A stretch of 64,000 nt of DNA from Candidatus Helicobacter avicola. GTDB taxonomy: Bacteria > Campylobacterota > Campylobacteria > Campylobacterales > Helicobacteraceae. Made by a program: the position numbers and the translations under genes. The DNA is taken from NCBI GenBank assembly GCA_019112865.1, contig DXIN01000038.1, forward strand, positions 46,298-110,297. Direction: 5' to 3'. The stretch's first letter is position 1. Each line of letters opens with the position of its first letter. The notes below the pieces were generated by a model. The model did not search any database and had not been told where the DNA came from. It saw only the letters and a program-made list of their open reading frames with translations. This document shows positions 38,805 through 47,818 of the stretch, piece by piece.

Positions 38805-39319
38805 GAGGCGATCCTTTTTGTGATGATAGTAACATAATCTTTGTTATCAAGCTGCACTTCTTTTGAATGGACAACCTCACTCAAAATAGATTCTACAGCT
38901 TCCCGCACGGCTCTTGTTTGTTCAAATTCCATATTTGCGTCCATTGTCTGGATAAGAGCTTGAATTTGTGTTTGTGTTTGTTGGGCAAATCGCTGCGAGA
39001 TCATATTTGCCTCTTTTTTTGCGATTTCGACAATTTCTTGCGCTCTTGCCTTGCTCTCTTCAAGCTTTTTTAAAGCATCAGCTTTTTCTTGTTGGGTTTT
39101 GTGGAGCTTGTTTTGTATCTCTTGGAGCTGGGAGGCTATGTGTGTCCTGCGATTGACAAAAATAGCTTTAATACGCGCAAATGTAAAATACCACAAGATA
39201 GCCAAAAACAATATGAAGTTTATAAGCCTAGGGATAAAATCACTCTGCTCAAAACTCCCTGAAGCACACATGATGCCGGGCAATAACAATGCTAAGACTA
39301 TGATTGTTTTTTGTTTCAT
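38801..39319 (-). CDS. atpF: ATP synthase F0 subunit b
   Basis: 172 residues, one N-terminal signal-like segment and membrane helix, then a long charged coiled coil forming the peripheral stalk. Epsilonproteobacteria carry two b-type genes in tandem; this is the second. Starts 9 bp after the b-prime gene with AGGAGA upstream. Confidence 0.93.
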   Translation of the reverse strand: MKQKTIIVLALLLPGIMCASGSFEQSDFIPRLINFILFLAILWYFTFARIKAIFVNRRTHIASQLQEIQNKLHKTQQEKADALKKLEESKARAQEIVEIAKKEANMISQRFAQQTQTQIQALIQTMDANMEFEQTRAVREAVESILSEVVHSKEVQLDNKDYVTIITKRIAS

Positions 39320-39328
39320 ATTCTCTCC

Positions 39329-39754
39329 TTACACCTGTTCAAGCTTTCTGCGTATGATCTGCTTATATTCCCCAATATGCATACTTAACTCATTTTTAAG
39401 CTCTTCTTGTTGTTTAGCTAAATCTTGTCTAAAAACAAGCATTTTGGAATCAATCTCTGCTTTCTTTTCAGCCAATTTCTCCTCTAACAAGGCTTTTTCC
39501 TTGGCTGTCGCCTCTTCGATGATTTCTTTTGCTTCTCTTTGTGCATTCCCTATGATCTTAGCTATTTCTTCTTGGATTTTTGTGATTTCTTGCAGGTTGC
39601 CTTGTGTATCCTGCAAATCTCTCTTGATCATTTCATCGCGTTTGTTCATAAATGCAATCATAGGTTTGTAAAGCCACTGATTGAGCAAAAAGAGCAAGAG
39701 GATAAAACAGCAAAACACCAAAATCATCAGATTGACATTTACTGATATTTCCAT
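39329..39754 (-). CDS. atpF': ATP synthase F0 subunit b-prime
   Basis: 141 residues from the ATG giving MEISVNVNLM, matching the usual start of this subunit; a longer frame starting 36 bp earlier is rejected. One membrane helix (about 9-28) followed by coiled coil rich in Glu/Lys. Pairs with b in the stator. First gene of the atp cluster. Confidence 0.92.
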   Translation of the reverse strand: MEISVNVNLMILVFCCFILLLFLLNQWLYKPMIAFMNKRDEMIKRDLQDTQGNLQEITKIQEEIAKIIGNAQREAKEIIEEATAKEKALLEEKLAEKKAEIDSKMLVFRQDLAKQQEELKNELSMHIGEYKQIIRRKLEQV

Positions 39755-39866
39755 TTTAAGCCACTCCTTCCGTTCGTCTTTTAAGTCCAAAATTCTATTG
39801 ATTGTGATTTTGGATTCTGCAAATATTTTAACAATTTAAATTATGATTTTTCTTAAACTTTTTAAT

Positions 39867-40742
39867 TTATTGAGAAATTTTTTCAATAAATGCTCGAATT
39901 TCTACATCTTGAGAAAATTCTATACAAAGTTGATTGTTTTTGATATTCACTTTGTAGGCATCTTGACGCAAAATCTTTTGGGCTTCTTGGAGGAGTTGTG
40001 TGTCAATGCTGCCATAAGATTGTGATTTTTTGGGAGCTTGATTGCTTGGTGTGTTTGAATTTTTGATGTTTTTTATCAATGCTTCGCTATCACGCACGCT
40101 AAGTTTTTGTCCTATGATAGAATCCACAGCTAATCGCTGCTCCTGTGGTGAGAGTGTAACCAAAATCTTAGCATGTCCTTGCGTGATTTTACCCTCTATG
40201 AGCGATTCTTGCACGAATGCTTCAAGACTTAGCAATCTTAGGGTATTTGTGATTTGCGTGCGGGATTTTTTGATTTTTTGTGAAAGTTCCTCGTGGGTGA
40301 TGTCATATTCATCAATCAGTTCCTGATAAGAATACGCTAGTTCAATGGGGTTGAGGTCTGCTCGCTGGATATTCTCTATGAGGGCTAACTCCCGCATTTT
40401 GTGCAAATCTATGTCAGCCACAATGGCTTTGATATTAGCCAATCCCGCCATTTTGCTGGCACGCAACCTACGTTCTCCAGCAAGCAAAACATACTCGCCA
40501 TCTTCATCTTCACAGACTACGATGGGTTGTAACAATCCATGCTCTTTGATAGAATCTGCCAACTCTTGTAAGGCACCTTCTTCAAAGTATTTTCTTGGTT
40601 GGTAGGGGTTTGGCTTGATGACTTCTACGCTCAATTCAAGCACCGCATCATTAGAACCCCTCATACTATTCTCATAGGCTTGGGACACTTCGCTAAAAAT
40701 CTCACCTAGCCCACGTCCTAACCCCCTATTTTTTTTTGCCAT
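39867..40742 (-). CDS. parB: Chromosome partitioning protein ParB
   Basis: 291 residues. N-terminal GRGLGEIF, the CTPase/ParB core with ELSVEVIKPNPYQPRKYF, LLAGERRLRASKMAGL and ENIQRADLNPIELAYSYQ, and the helix-turn-helix THEELSQKIKKSRTQITNTLRLL. Binds parS sites near the origin and loads SMC. No parS sequence was recognised in the window. Overlaps parA by one base. Confidence 0.96.
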   Translation of the reverse strand: MAKKNRGLGRGLGEIFSEVSQAYENSMRGSNDAVLELSVEVIKPNPYQPRKYFEEGALQELADSIKEHGLLQPIVVCEDEDGEYVLLAGERRLRASKMAGLANIKAIVADIDLHKMRELALIENIQRADLNPIELAYSYQELIDEYDITHEELSQKIKKSRTQITNTLRLLSLEAFVQESLIEGKITQGHAKILVTLSPQEQRLAVDSIIGQKLSVRDSEALIKNIKNSNTPSNQAPKKSQSYGSIDTQLLQEAQKILRQDAYKVNIKNNQLCIEFSQDVEIRAFIEKISQ

Positions 40743-41524
40743 TATGCACCCTCTAGGATAATCTCGGCAAGATTTTGGTAAGCAATACTTCCACTAGATT
40801 TGGCGTCATAGAGCAAAATAGGCTTTCCAAAGCTTGGAGATTCTGCTAGGCGCACATTTCTAGGCACGATGATATACTCCCCACGATCGTTTTTGAAAAG
40901 ATATTTTTTGAAATGATGCATTAAGTCATCAAATACTTGCCTCGAAAGATTGTGCTGATTAGAATACATCGTGGGTAAAAAGCCTCTAATGCTTAGATTA
41001 GGATTGCTTGTGTCCTTGATGACTTTTACGGTATTAAGGAGCTGTGCCAAGCCCTCAAGCGCGTAAAACTCACATTGTATAGGCACAATCACAGAATCTG
41101 ATGCTACCAGCGCATTGACGGTCAAAGCCCCAAGTGCAGGCGGAGAATCTACAATGATGAAGTCATACTGATGTCTTGCTTCTTCAAGCTTATTGCGCAA
41201 AATCATTTGCCCACTCTTTTTGTTATAAAAATCCTTTTCAAATCCAGCAAGTGCAATGCTAGAAGGGACGAGGGATAAAAAGGGAATGTCTTGCACATCA
41301 ATAATCGCATCAGCAAGCGTATCGTGCCCACACAGCACCTGATAGATGTCTGCCTGCACATCTGTGCGCCTGATACCAAGTGTCGTAGTCGTATTGCCCT
41401 GCGGATCACAATCTATCAACAAAACTCGTTTTTCAGAAATGGCTAATGATGCGGCAAGATTCACAGCGGTTGTTGTCTTGCCAACCCCTCCTTTTTGGTT
41501 TGCAACGGTTATAACCTCACACAT
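40742..41524 (-). CDS. parA: Chromosome partitioning ATPase ParA (Soj)
   Basis: 260 residues; deviant Walker A KGGVGKTTTAVNLAA at about 11-25, DCDPQGNTTT and VDSPPALGAL. Dynamic DNA-bound ATPase that moves ParB-parS complexes. parA-parB immediately upstream of the atp cluster is the order recalled in H. pylori. Confidence 0.97.
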   Translation of the reverse strand: MCEVITVANQKGGVGKTTTAVNLAASLAISEKRVLLIDCDPQGNTTTTLGIRRTDVQADIYQVLCGHDTLADAIIDVQDIPFLSLVPSSIALAGFEKDFYNKKSGQMILRNKLEEARHQYDFIIVDSPPALGALTVNALVASDSVIVPIQCEFYALEGLAQLLNTVKVIKDTSNPNLSIRGFLPTMYSNQHNLSRQVFDDLMHHFKKYLFKNDRGEYIIVPRNVRLAESPSFGKPILLYDAKSSGSIAYQNLAEIILEGA

Positions 41525-41545
41525 TCTCTAAACTCCATTTTTATG

Positions 41546-42202
41546 TTATCTGTGGCTATACACTATCTGTGAATTCACACAAATCGCGCCATCTTCTAGC
41601 AGTTCCGCATCTCTAAACGACACTTCCCTGCCATTGTGATGAAAACTAAAGCCAAAGTTGTTATGAAATTCTAACGCATAGAATCTAAAAATTTGCTTCC
41701 AAGATATTTTTTTTTCGAGAGTTGTGAAATATTTTTGCAAAAATGCCTTAGGCTCGATCTGTGCGCTTATTTCTGGCTCTAGTGTCGCATAGCCACCGCA
41801 GTTGGCGTTTTTGTCATAGAGATTGATACCTATTCCGCACACAAGGTAATCTTGCCATTTATTGCATAGCACACCTCCGATTTTCCGCTCTCCTATATAA
41901 AGATCATTAGGCCATTTGAGCCAAACCCCTGAACCTAGCTCTTTTAGGGTTTCTTTACACAAAAAACCAAAGTATATAGACGCAGATTCAATCCTCAAAT
42001 CTTTTGGCAGGGTATCAAGTGATAGCGCAAAGGAAAAATACAGCGCATTTGGCTGCTCCTCCCATGCGTTGCCACGCGAACCTATGCCACGCGTTTGTCT
42101 ATGTGCGCTGATACACAAAGGAGCCTCAAAAGTCCCAGATTTTAGCCCATGCAAAAGGAAAGTCTGTGTAGATTCTAAACATTCATACACTTGTATAGTC
42201 AT
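41546..42202 (-). CDS. birA: Biotin--[acetyl-CoA-carboxylase] ligase
   Basis: 218 residues, the short ligase without an N-terminal DNA-binding domain. Motifs HRQTRGIGSRGNAW (biotinyl-adenylate loop) and WLKWPNDLYIGERKIGGVL are clear. Attaches biotin to the carboxyl carrier protein of acetyl-CoA carboxylase. Ends upstream of parA with a 21 bp gap. Confidence 0.94.
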   Translation of the reverse strand: MTIQVYECLESTQTFLLHGLKSGTFEAPLCISAHRQTRGIGSRGNAWEEQPNALYFSFALSLDTLPKDLRIESASIYFGFLCKETLKELGSGVWLKWPNDLYIGERKIGGVLCNKWQDYLVCGIGINLYDKNANCGGYATLEPEISAQIEPKAFLQKYFTTLEKKISWKQIFRFYALEFHNNFGFSFHHNGREVSFRDAELLEDGAICVNSQIVYSHR

Positions 42203-42229
42203 AAACGCGCTCTGTGCAGTAATATGGGA

Positions 42230-43051
42230 TTATGTGTGTGAAAATGGCTTGTGGAATTCCCACACTTCCCGTGCCTTATGGATAGATTCTGCGCGAAGTG
42301 AGACAATCATAAGCCCCTCATAGTCTTGCAAACTATCCTCGATTTGTCCATACGCATTGATGTAGAGACTATCGCCATAAAAATTCCAACTTGCTTGATC
42401 GACAATCTCTGTCCCCACGCGATTGACGCGCAAAAGCACACAGGAGTTAAGAAATGCACGTGTTTTGCAGAGAGATCGCCATCTCACCAAAGAATCAAAG
42501 GTGTTTGCACATGGCACGATAAGCACATCGTAGGAGTGTGGCTTCATCGCGACAAAAAGCTCATCAAAATGTAGCTCAAACCCTGATAATATGCCTATCT
42601 TTAAGCCTTCTCGCTCTATGGTAAGGGGAAGTTTTGGTCTTTTGTAGTGTTTGTTAGCAAAAAATGCGTGTTCGTCCCAGTGCAAGTAGCTTATGAGGCG
42701 TTGCTGGACATAGAATCTAAACCCCTGTGAATCTATGAGAGCAATTGTCTTATAGAATTTGTTTGAAAGTCTATTGTTTGAGAGCTTGAGCGTGTAAGAA
42801 TCCACTACGATAGGTGTGATGATTTCTAGTTTATATTGCTTGGCAAATTGCGAGAGCCCTCGCAAAATGCTGACATTATGGCTTGCCACAAGCTGTGGTG
42901 AAGGCAGGGATTGCAAATGTCGAAAAAATGGCTCAAAGGTGTATTCTGGTAAGACGACTAGCGATACGCCTTGTTTAGCACAATTTTGAAAATAAGAATC
43001 CAAATAAAGAGGCGATTGCACCTTAGAAACCTGCAAAAGAGCTACACGCAT
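42230..43051 (-). CDS. Nitrilase-fold (carbon-nitrogen hydrolase) protein, probably without hydrolase activity
   Basis: 273 residues. The fold is recognisable: LPEYTFEPFF with the first catalytic residue Glu (about 37), and the GILSGFELHFDELF strand where the nucleophile normally lies as ICYE. Here SGFE replaces it, so the catalytic Cys is absent. The usual YRKxHL lysine site reads YVQQRL. Two of three triad residues therefore appear lost. The gene is intact, with no frameshift, in a row with birA-parA-parB, which argues for a retained non-enzymatic role. Misalignment of a divergent sequence is the main alternative. Confidence 0.75.
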   Translation of the reverse strand: MRVALLQVSKVQSPLYLDSYFQNCAKQGVSLVVLPEYTFEPFFRHLQSLPSPQLVASHNVSILRGLSQFAKQYKLEIITPIVVDSYTLKLSNNRLSNKFYKTIALIDSQGFRFYVQQRLISYLHWDEHAFFANKHYKRPKLPLTIEREGLKIGILSGFELHFDELFVAMKPHSYDVLIVPCANTFDSLVRWRSLCKTRAFLNSCVLLRVNRVGTEIVDQASWNFYGDSLYINAYGQIEDSLQDYEGLMIVSLRAESIHKAREVWEFHKPFSHT

Positions 43052-43188
43052 TACACGACCTTGTGAGAAAATAAAAGGGATTCTACTATGCCTAAGCTTA
43101 GATTTGGTTTGGTGCTATTAAAAATTCTTAAAGAGGGATTGTGCTAGGATTGCGCGTTTAAGATTTATAAGGGTAAGGAACAATAGCA

Positions 43189-44658
43189 ATGGTAGAGAGA
43201 TACGCACGTGAAAAAATGAAAAAACTTTGGGATTTAGAGGCAAAATACTCATCTTGGCTAGAGGTAGAAAAGGCGTTAGTCAAAGGGTGGAATGCTTTGG
43301 GGTTAATCCCAGATTGCGATTGTGAGAAAATCTGCAAAAACGCCAAGTTTGACATAGCAAGAATCGATGCAATCGAGGCGGTAACCAAACACGACCTCAT
43401 CGCCTTTACCACAAGTGTGGCGGAATCTCTAGGCGAGGAATCAAGGTGGTTTCATTATGGAATCACCTCAAGTGATACGATTGATACGGCGGTGGCATTG
43501 CAGATGCGCGATTCTCTACACATCATCATCGATGATGTGCGGGAATTACAAGAGGCGATAAAGGCTAGGGCTTATGAGCATAAAGACACGCTTATGGTCG
43601 GGCGCAGTCATGGGATTCATGGTGAGCCTATCACTTTTGGGCTTGTGTGTGCGATATGGTATGATGAGATAGGTCGGCATTTAAAGGCATTAGAATCCAC
43701 GCTAGAAGTCATTAGCGTGGGTAAAATCAGTGGGGCTATGGGTAATCTTGCCCATACGCCTCTTGAACTTGAAGAGCTAGTATGCGCAAACCTTGGGCTA
43801 AAGGCTGCCCCTGCGAGCAATCAGGTGATTCAAAGAGATAGATACGCTAGGCTTATCACGGATTTAGCCCTTTTAGCCTCTAGCTGTGAGAAAATCGCCG
43901 TTGAGATTCGGCATTTGCAACGCACAGAAGTCTATGAGGCGGAGGAATACTTTAGCAAAGGGCAAAAGGGTAGCTCTGCTATGCCGCACAAACGCAATCC
44001 TGTGCTATCCGAGAATATCACGGGGCTTTGTCGTGTGATACGAAGCTATGCCCTGCCTGCTATGGAGAATGTCGCGTTGTGGCATGAGCGGGATATTAGC
44101 CACTCTTCTGTGGAGCGATTTATCCTGCCAGATAGCTTTATTACGACGGACTTTATGCTAGCGCGCCTCACAGGAGTCATCGCTAATCTTGTCGTGTATC
44201 CCAAAAATATGCTAAAAAATCTCAATCTAACCGGCGGACTTGTCTTTTCACAACGAATCTTGCTAGAGCTACCTAAACGCGGGGTGAGCCGTGAGGACGC
44301 CTATAAAATCGTGCAACGCAATGCGATGAAAGTCTGGGAAGCCTTGCAAGAGGGGCAAGCAGCAGTCAATGAAAAGGGCGAGAGCTTATATCTGCAATAT
44401 CTCTTAGGAGATTCAGAGCTTGTGGGGCTTTTAAGCAAAGGTGGAGATTCTAAAGATTGCGATATAGATTCTAGCAAGAGAGAATCTAAAAGCGGGGATT
44501 TACAAGATTCTAAAGATTCTAAGGGCGGGGTAGATTCTACTAAAGGCGCGGATTGCACTGAATCTACAAGCGGCGAGGCAATAATCCGTGAATGCTTTGA
44601 TTTTAGCTACTACACTAAAAATGTAGATTCTATCTTTGAGCGGGTGTTTGGGGAGTGA
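43189..44658 (+). CDS. purB: Adenylosuccinate lyase with an extra low-complexity insertion
   Basis: 489 residues, about 50 longer than the usual 440. Catalyses two fumarate-releasing steps of purine synthesis. Signature GSSAMPHKRNP is intact, as are HDLIAFTTSV and GRSHGIHGEP. The surplus lies near the C-terminus, residues about 418-465, between LLSKG and the normal ending ECFDFSYYTKNVDSIFERVF; it is nearly all Ser, Asp, Lys, Gly and Glu. The DNA there is a patchwork of GATTCTA. The insertion keeps the frame. The stop overlaps the GTG of a DNA methyltransferase gene, placing purB at the head of the restriction-modification cluster. Confidence 0.95.
   Translation: MVERYAREKMKKLWDLEAKYSSWLEVEKALVKGWNALGLIPDCDCEKICKNAKFDIARIDAIEAVTKHDLIAFTTSVAESLGEESRWFHYGITSSDTIDTAVALQMRDSLHIIIDDVRELQEAIKARAYEHKDTLMVGRSHGIHGEPITFGLVCAIWYDEIGRHLKALESTLEVISVGKISGAMGNLAHTPLELEELVCANLGLKAAPASNQVIQRDRYARLITDLALLASSCEKIAVEIRHLQRTEVYEAEEYFSKGQKGSSAMPHKRNPVLSENITGLCRVIRSYALPAMENVALWHERDISHSSVERFILPDSFITTDFMLARLTGVIANLVVYPKNMLKNLNLTGGLVFSQRILLELPKRGVSREDAYKIVQRNAMKVWEALQEGQAAVNEKGESLYLQYLLGDSELVGLLSKGGDSKDCDIDSSKRESKSGDLQDSKDSKGGVDSTKGADCTESTSGEAIIRECFDFSYYTKNVDSIFERVFGE
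44445..44580 (+). repeat. AGATTCTA-rich in-frame insertion in purB
   Basis: About 136 bp in which GATTCTA or TAGAATC-like heptamers recur at intervals of one to three codons (for example GATTCTAAAGATTCTAAG at about 44510-44527). It encodes repeated DSK/ESK/DST tripeptides. The flanks resume normal PurB sequence. Confidence 0.8.
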
Positions 44659-45455
44659 GGCATAACGATATTGATTTAAAGGATTGGAAATATAGCGACA
44701 TTAATGTAGATTCTCTATGGGTTATCCCAAGTCGAGAGAAAGGCGGAAAGCATAAAAACATCTATCATGGGAATTTTATCCCACAAATTCCTAATCAGCT
44801 AATACGGCGATACACCAAAAGAAATGAGCTTGTGTTAGATGTATTTTTGGGCAGTGGGACGACACTTTATGAATGTGAGAATTTGCAAAGAAAGTGCATA
44901 GGTATGGATATTAACGCGAATATTTTACATTTTGTAAAAGCGCAGATGAGCGGCACAAACGCATTGCAAGAAAAATATTTTTTTGATGAGTGCGATAATC
45001 GAGATAGTGTTGCTGTAGATACCTTCATGCACGAGGCACTGGAATGTGTAGAGTCTCAAAGTGTGCAATTTATCATTATGCACCCGCCGTATATGGATAT
45101 TGTAAAATTTAGCGACAACAAGCAAGATTTTAGTCTTATTAGTGATTTGAAGGAATTTATACAAGCCTTTGTGCAAACTTGTGAAAATGTCTTAAAATTT
45201 TTAGATTCTAAGCGGTATTTTGCTATTGTTATTGGTGATGTGTATAAACAAAGCGAAGTAAAGCCCTTAGCTTTTTACATTATGAATGCCATTAGGCAAT
45301 ATTTTGATGTTAGACTTAAGGGCATTATTGTAAAAAATATTGAAGGCAATCGTGGCAAGCTAGGAAGTGCAAATATATGGCAGTATAGGGCTTTGAGTAG
45401 TGATTATTATTTGTTTAAGCATGAGTATATTTTTGTTTTCAAAAAGGAGAAATGA
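44655..45455 (+). CDS. Site-specific DNA methyltransferase (amino-group type)
   Basis: 266 residues, GTG start in a GTGA overlap with the purB stop. SAM-binding motif VLDVFLGSGTT at about 60-70 precedes the catalytic motif, here MHPPY (about 139-143) instead of the common DPPY. N6-adenine or N4-cytosine methylation is expected; target unknown. The C-terminal part holds the likely recognition region and ends with HEYIFVFKKEK. Its stop overlaps the start of the NlaIII-like nuclease gene. Low G+C relative to purB suggests transfer with the following genes. Confidence 0.8.
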   Translation: MRHNDIDLKDWKYSDINVDSLWVIPSREKGGKHKNIYHGNFIPQIPNQLIRRYTKRNELVLDVFLGSGTTLYECENLQRKCIGMDINANILHFVKAQMSGTNALQEKYFFDECDNRDSVAVDTFMHEALECVESQSVQFIIMHPPYMDIVKFSDNKQDFSLISDLKEFIQAFVQTCENVLKFLDSKRYFAIVIGDVYKQSEVKPLAFYIMNAIRQYFDVRLKGIIVKNIEGNRGKLGSANIWQYRALSSDYYLFKHEYIFVFKKEK

Positions 45456-46129
45456 TGACAAAAACCAAAACCGATTTGTTTTTGGAATTAGCAAAACCTA
45501 ATAAAGAAGGCATTTCAAGGTGGGTAGATGTAAGAGAATTTGTGGGGGCATACAAAGCCTTGCAACTTGGAAATGGTGGGAGTTGGTGTCGGGCTAGTTC
45601 TACCTTAGCCAAAAAATATAATGTAGAGTTTGACAAAAGCAAAAGTAATGGAAATTCTATAGATTCTATAAGGCTTAATGGTTTTAATACACAAGCAAGG
45701 TTTAATCACAATATCAGAAAAGACATCAAAGATTTTTACAAGGATAAAAAGTGTGTAATGCTTGGCGTGAGCGGTAAAAGCGAAAACACAAAGATAGAAA
45801 TTGACCACAAAGATGGGCGAAAAAATGATATGAGAATATCGGATACAAAAACACAAAGACTAGAGGATTTTCAGCCACTTTGCAAGGCTGCAAATGACAT
45901 AAAAAGGCAAATTTGCAAAAAATGCAAAGAAACAAATGTTCGCTGGAGTGCTAAAAATATCTTAGGCAATCCTTACGATTTTTACAAAGGTGATGAAAGA
46001 TATACCGATGATCTTGGTTGTGTAGGTTGCTATCAATATGACCCTGTGGCGTATCGCAAGGAAAGCGTCAAGAAAATTGCTAGAGAAGCGGCAGAGATTA
46101 TCATGCAAAGACTCTATCCACAAGAATAA
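45452..46129 (+). CDS. Type II restriction endonuclease, NlaIII/IceA1-like HNH enzyme
   Basis: 225 residues. HNH/beta-beta-alpha-Me core IEIDHKDGRKNDMRI with a later N/H-type segment PLCKAANDIKRQ, and zinc-type pairs CKKC and CVGC, the arrangement of R.NlaIII and H. pylori IceA1. N-terminal GNGGSWCRASSTLAKKYNVEF also fits that family (recalled). Expected target CATG. Two ATG codons in a row at the start, overlapping the upstream methyltransferase stop. The adjacent downstream methylase is of the HpyI type, the same pair as iceA1-hpyIM of H. pylori. Frame intact. Confidence 0.85.
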   Translation: MMTKTKTDLFLELAKPNKEGISRWVDVREFVGAYKALQLGNGGSWCRASSTLAKKYNVEFDKSKSNGNSIDSIRLNGFNTQARFNHNIRKDIKDFYKDKKCVMLGVSGKSENTKIEIDHKDGRKNDMRISDTKTQRLEDFQPLCKAANDIKRQICKKCKETNVRWSAKNILGNPYDFYKGDERYTDDLGCVGCYQYDPVAYRKESVKKIAREAAEIIMQRLYPQE

Positions 46130-46132
46130 GCA

Positions 46133-47146
46133 ATGAACTACATCGGCTCAAAATATAAGCTTTGTGATTTTTTGTTAAACAGCATAGAATCTACCCTAAA
46201 AGAGTGCAGGGCAAAGCCACTGAAACAGAGTGTGTTTTGTGATATGTTTGCTGGCACATCTGCAGTTGGCAAACTTTTTAAAAACAAGGTAAAGCAAATG
46301 ATTAGCAATGATAGGGAGTTTTATAGCTTTGTTTTAGCCAAAAACTACATACAAAATTCGACAGAACTTCCAAGAGCTAGGGAACTTTTACAAATCTTAA
46401 ATGATGAGGATAAAACACCTCTTAAAGAGGGTAGAATTTACAAATATTATGCTTTGGGTGGTGGGGAAAATAGGCAATATTTTAGCGATGAAAATGCCAA
46501 AAAGATAGATTCTATCCGGACACAAATTGAGTGTTGGAAAAATGAGGATTTCATAAATGAGAGCGAGTATTTTTTTCTTTTAGCCTCCCTTTTAGAATCT
46601 GCTGATAAAGTAGCCAATACTGCCTCTGTATATGGGGCTTTTTTGAAGCATTTAAAAACTTCCGCCCAAAAAAATCTTATACTAAATCCTGCGAATTTTG
46701 AGCCAAGCACAAACACTCATCGTGTTTTTACTATGGATTCAAATGAGCTTATTACACAAATTACAGGCGACATACTCTATCTCGACCCACCATATAATGC
46801 CAGAGAATATGGCGCAAACTATCATCTTTTAAACTCCATAGCTCTCTATGATGACTTTATCCCACAAGGTAAGACAGGCTTAAGAAAGTATGAAAAATCA
46901 AATTGGTGTAAAAAGGCTAAGGTATATGATGAGCTTGAAAGCCTTATAAAAAATGCAAATTTTGGCTTTGTGTTTCTAAGTTATAATGACGAGGGGCTTT
47001 TGAGTTTGGAGCAAATCAAAGAGATTTTTAGCAAATACGGCAAATATCGCGTGAAGTCAAAAAGCCACCAGCGATTCAAGGCAGATTCTAAACGAGTGCA
47101 AAAGCAAGAAAAAACGATAGAGTATTTGCATATTTTGGAGAAATAG
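46133..47146 (+). CDS. DNA adenine methyltransferase, HpyI/NlaIII type (probably CATG)
   Basis: 337 residues beginning MNYIGSKYKL, with the SAM motif CDMFAGTSAVG (about 37-47) and catalytic DPPYNAREYGANYHLLN (about 221-237). SADKVANTASVYGAFLKHL is the block I recall from M.HpyI. It protects host CATG sites against the nuclease encoded 3 bp upstream. Order nuclease-methylase and orientation are those of iceA1-hpyIM. AT-rich like its neighbours. Confidence 0.9.
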   Translation: MNYIGSKYKLCDFLLNSIESTLKECRAKPLKQSVFCDMFAGTSAVGKLFKNKVKQMISNDREFYSFVLAKNYIQNSTELPRARELLQILNDEDKTPLKEGRIYKYYALGGGENRQYFSDENAKKIDSIRTQIECWKNEDFINESEYFFLLASLLESADKVANTASVYGAFLKHLKTSAQKNLILNPANFEPSTNTHRVFTMDSNELITQITGDILYLDPPYNAREYGANYHLLNSIALYDDFIPQGKTGLRKYEKSNWCKKAKVYDELESLIKNANFGFVFLSYNDEGLLSLEQIKEIFSKYGKYRVKSKSHQRFKADSKRVQKQEKTIEYLHILEK

Positions 47147-47155
47147 GAGACCTAA

Positions 47156-47809
47156 GTGCGCATCACCAAAAACACCAAACTTACCATTGATGGTGAGATT
47201 CTACTCCAAAACCTTAAGAGTGGGAGCATAGATTTATGCTTCTTTGACCCACAATATCGTGGGGTGCTAGATAAAATGCGCTATGGCAATGAGGGGGAGA
47301 GGCAAAAGGGGCGTAGCACACTCGTGCAGATGAGCGAGGAGACTATAAAGAGATTTATCACAGAGATTAGCCGAGTGCTAAAGCCTAGCCGCTATCTTAT
47401 GCTATGGATTGACAAATTTCATCTCTGTGAGGGCGTGGGTGCGTGGCTAGATTCTACCTCTCTGCAAATCGTGGATTTAATCACTTGGGATAAGGGCAAA
47501 ATGGGTATGGGCTATCGCACAAGAAAGCAGAGTGAGTATCTGCTAGTGGTGCAAAAAAAGCCACTCAAGGCAAGGGACACTTGGAAACTCCACAATATCC
47601 GCGATGTGCATTATGAGAGAATACCACAAGCAGAGCTAAAATGCCACCCACATAGCAAACCCAAAGGCTTACAAAAACTCTTGATAGAATCTTGCACCAA
47701 TATCGGTGATTTGGTATGCGACCCAGCAGCGGGGAGTTTTAGCGTATTTGAGTGCTGCAAGGAGCTAGGGCGTGAGTTTGTAGGGACGAATTTGAGCGGA
47801 GATTTATAG
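47156..47809 (+). CDS. Beta-class DNA methyltransferase (solitary)
   Basis: 217 residues, GTG start with AGGAG 7 bp upstream. Catalytic motif FFDPQY (about 29-34, DPQY variant) precedes the SAM-binding motif [15 protein letters not shown] near the C-terminus, the beta-class order. Likely N6-adenine or N4-cytosine specific; target unknown. No nuclease gene follows, so it is either orphan or shares the cluster nuclease region as a relic. It ends 10 bp before the convergent TylF-like gene. Confidence 0.8.
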   Translation: MRITKNTKLTIDGEILLQNLKSGSIDLCFFDPQYRGVLDKMRYGNEGERQKGRSTLVQMSEETIKRFITEISRVLKPSRYLMLWIDKFHLCEGVGAWLDSTSLQIVDLITWDKGKMGMGYRTRKQSEYLLVVQKKPLKARDTWKLHNIRDVHYERIPQAELKCHPHSKPKGLQKLLIESCTNIGDLVCDPAAGSFSVFECCKELGREFVGTNLSGDL

Positions 47810-47818
47810 AAATTTTGA

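Noticed and set aside
39755..41600. parS site near parAB
   Set aside because: No 16 bp palindrome of the TGTTTCACGTGAAACA type was found.
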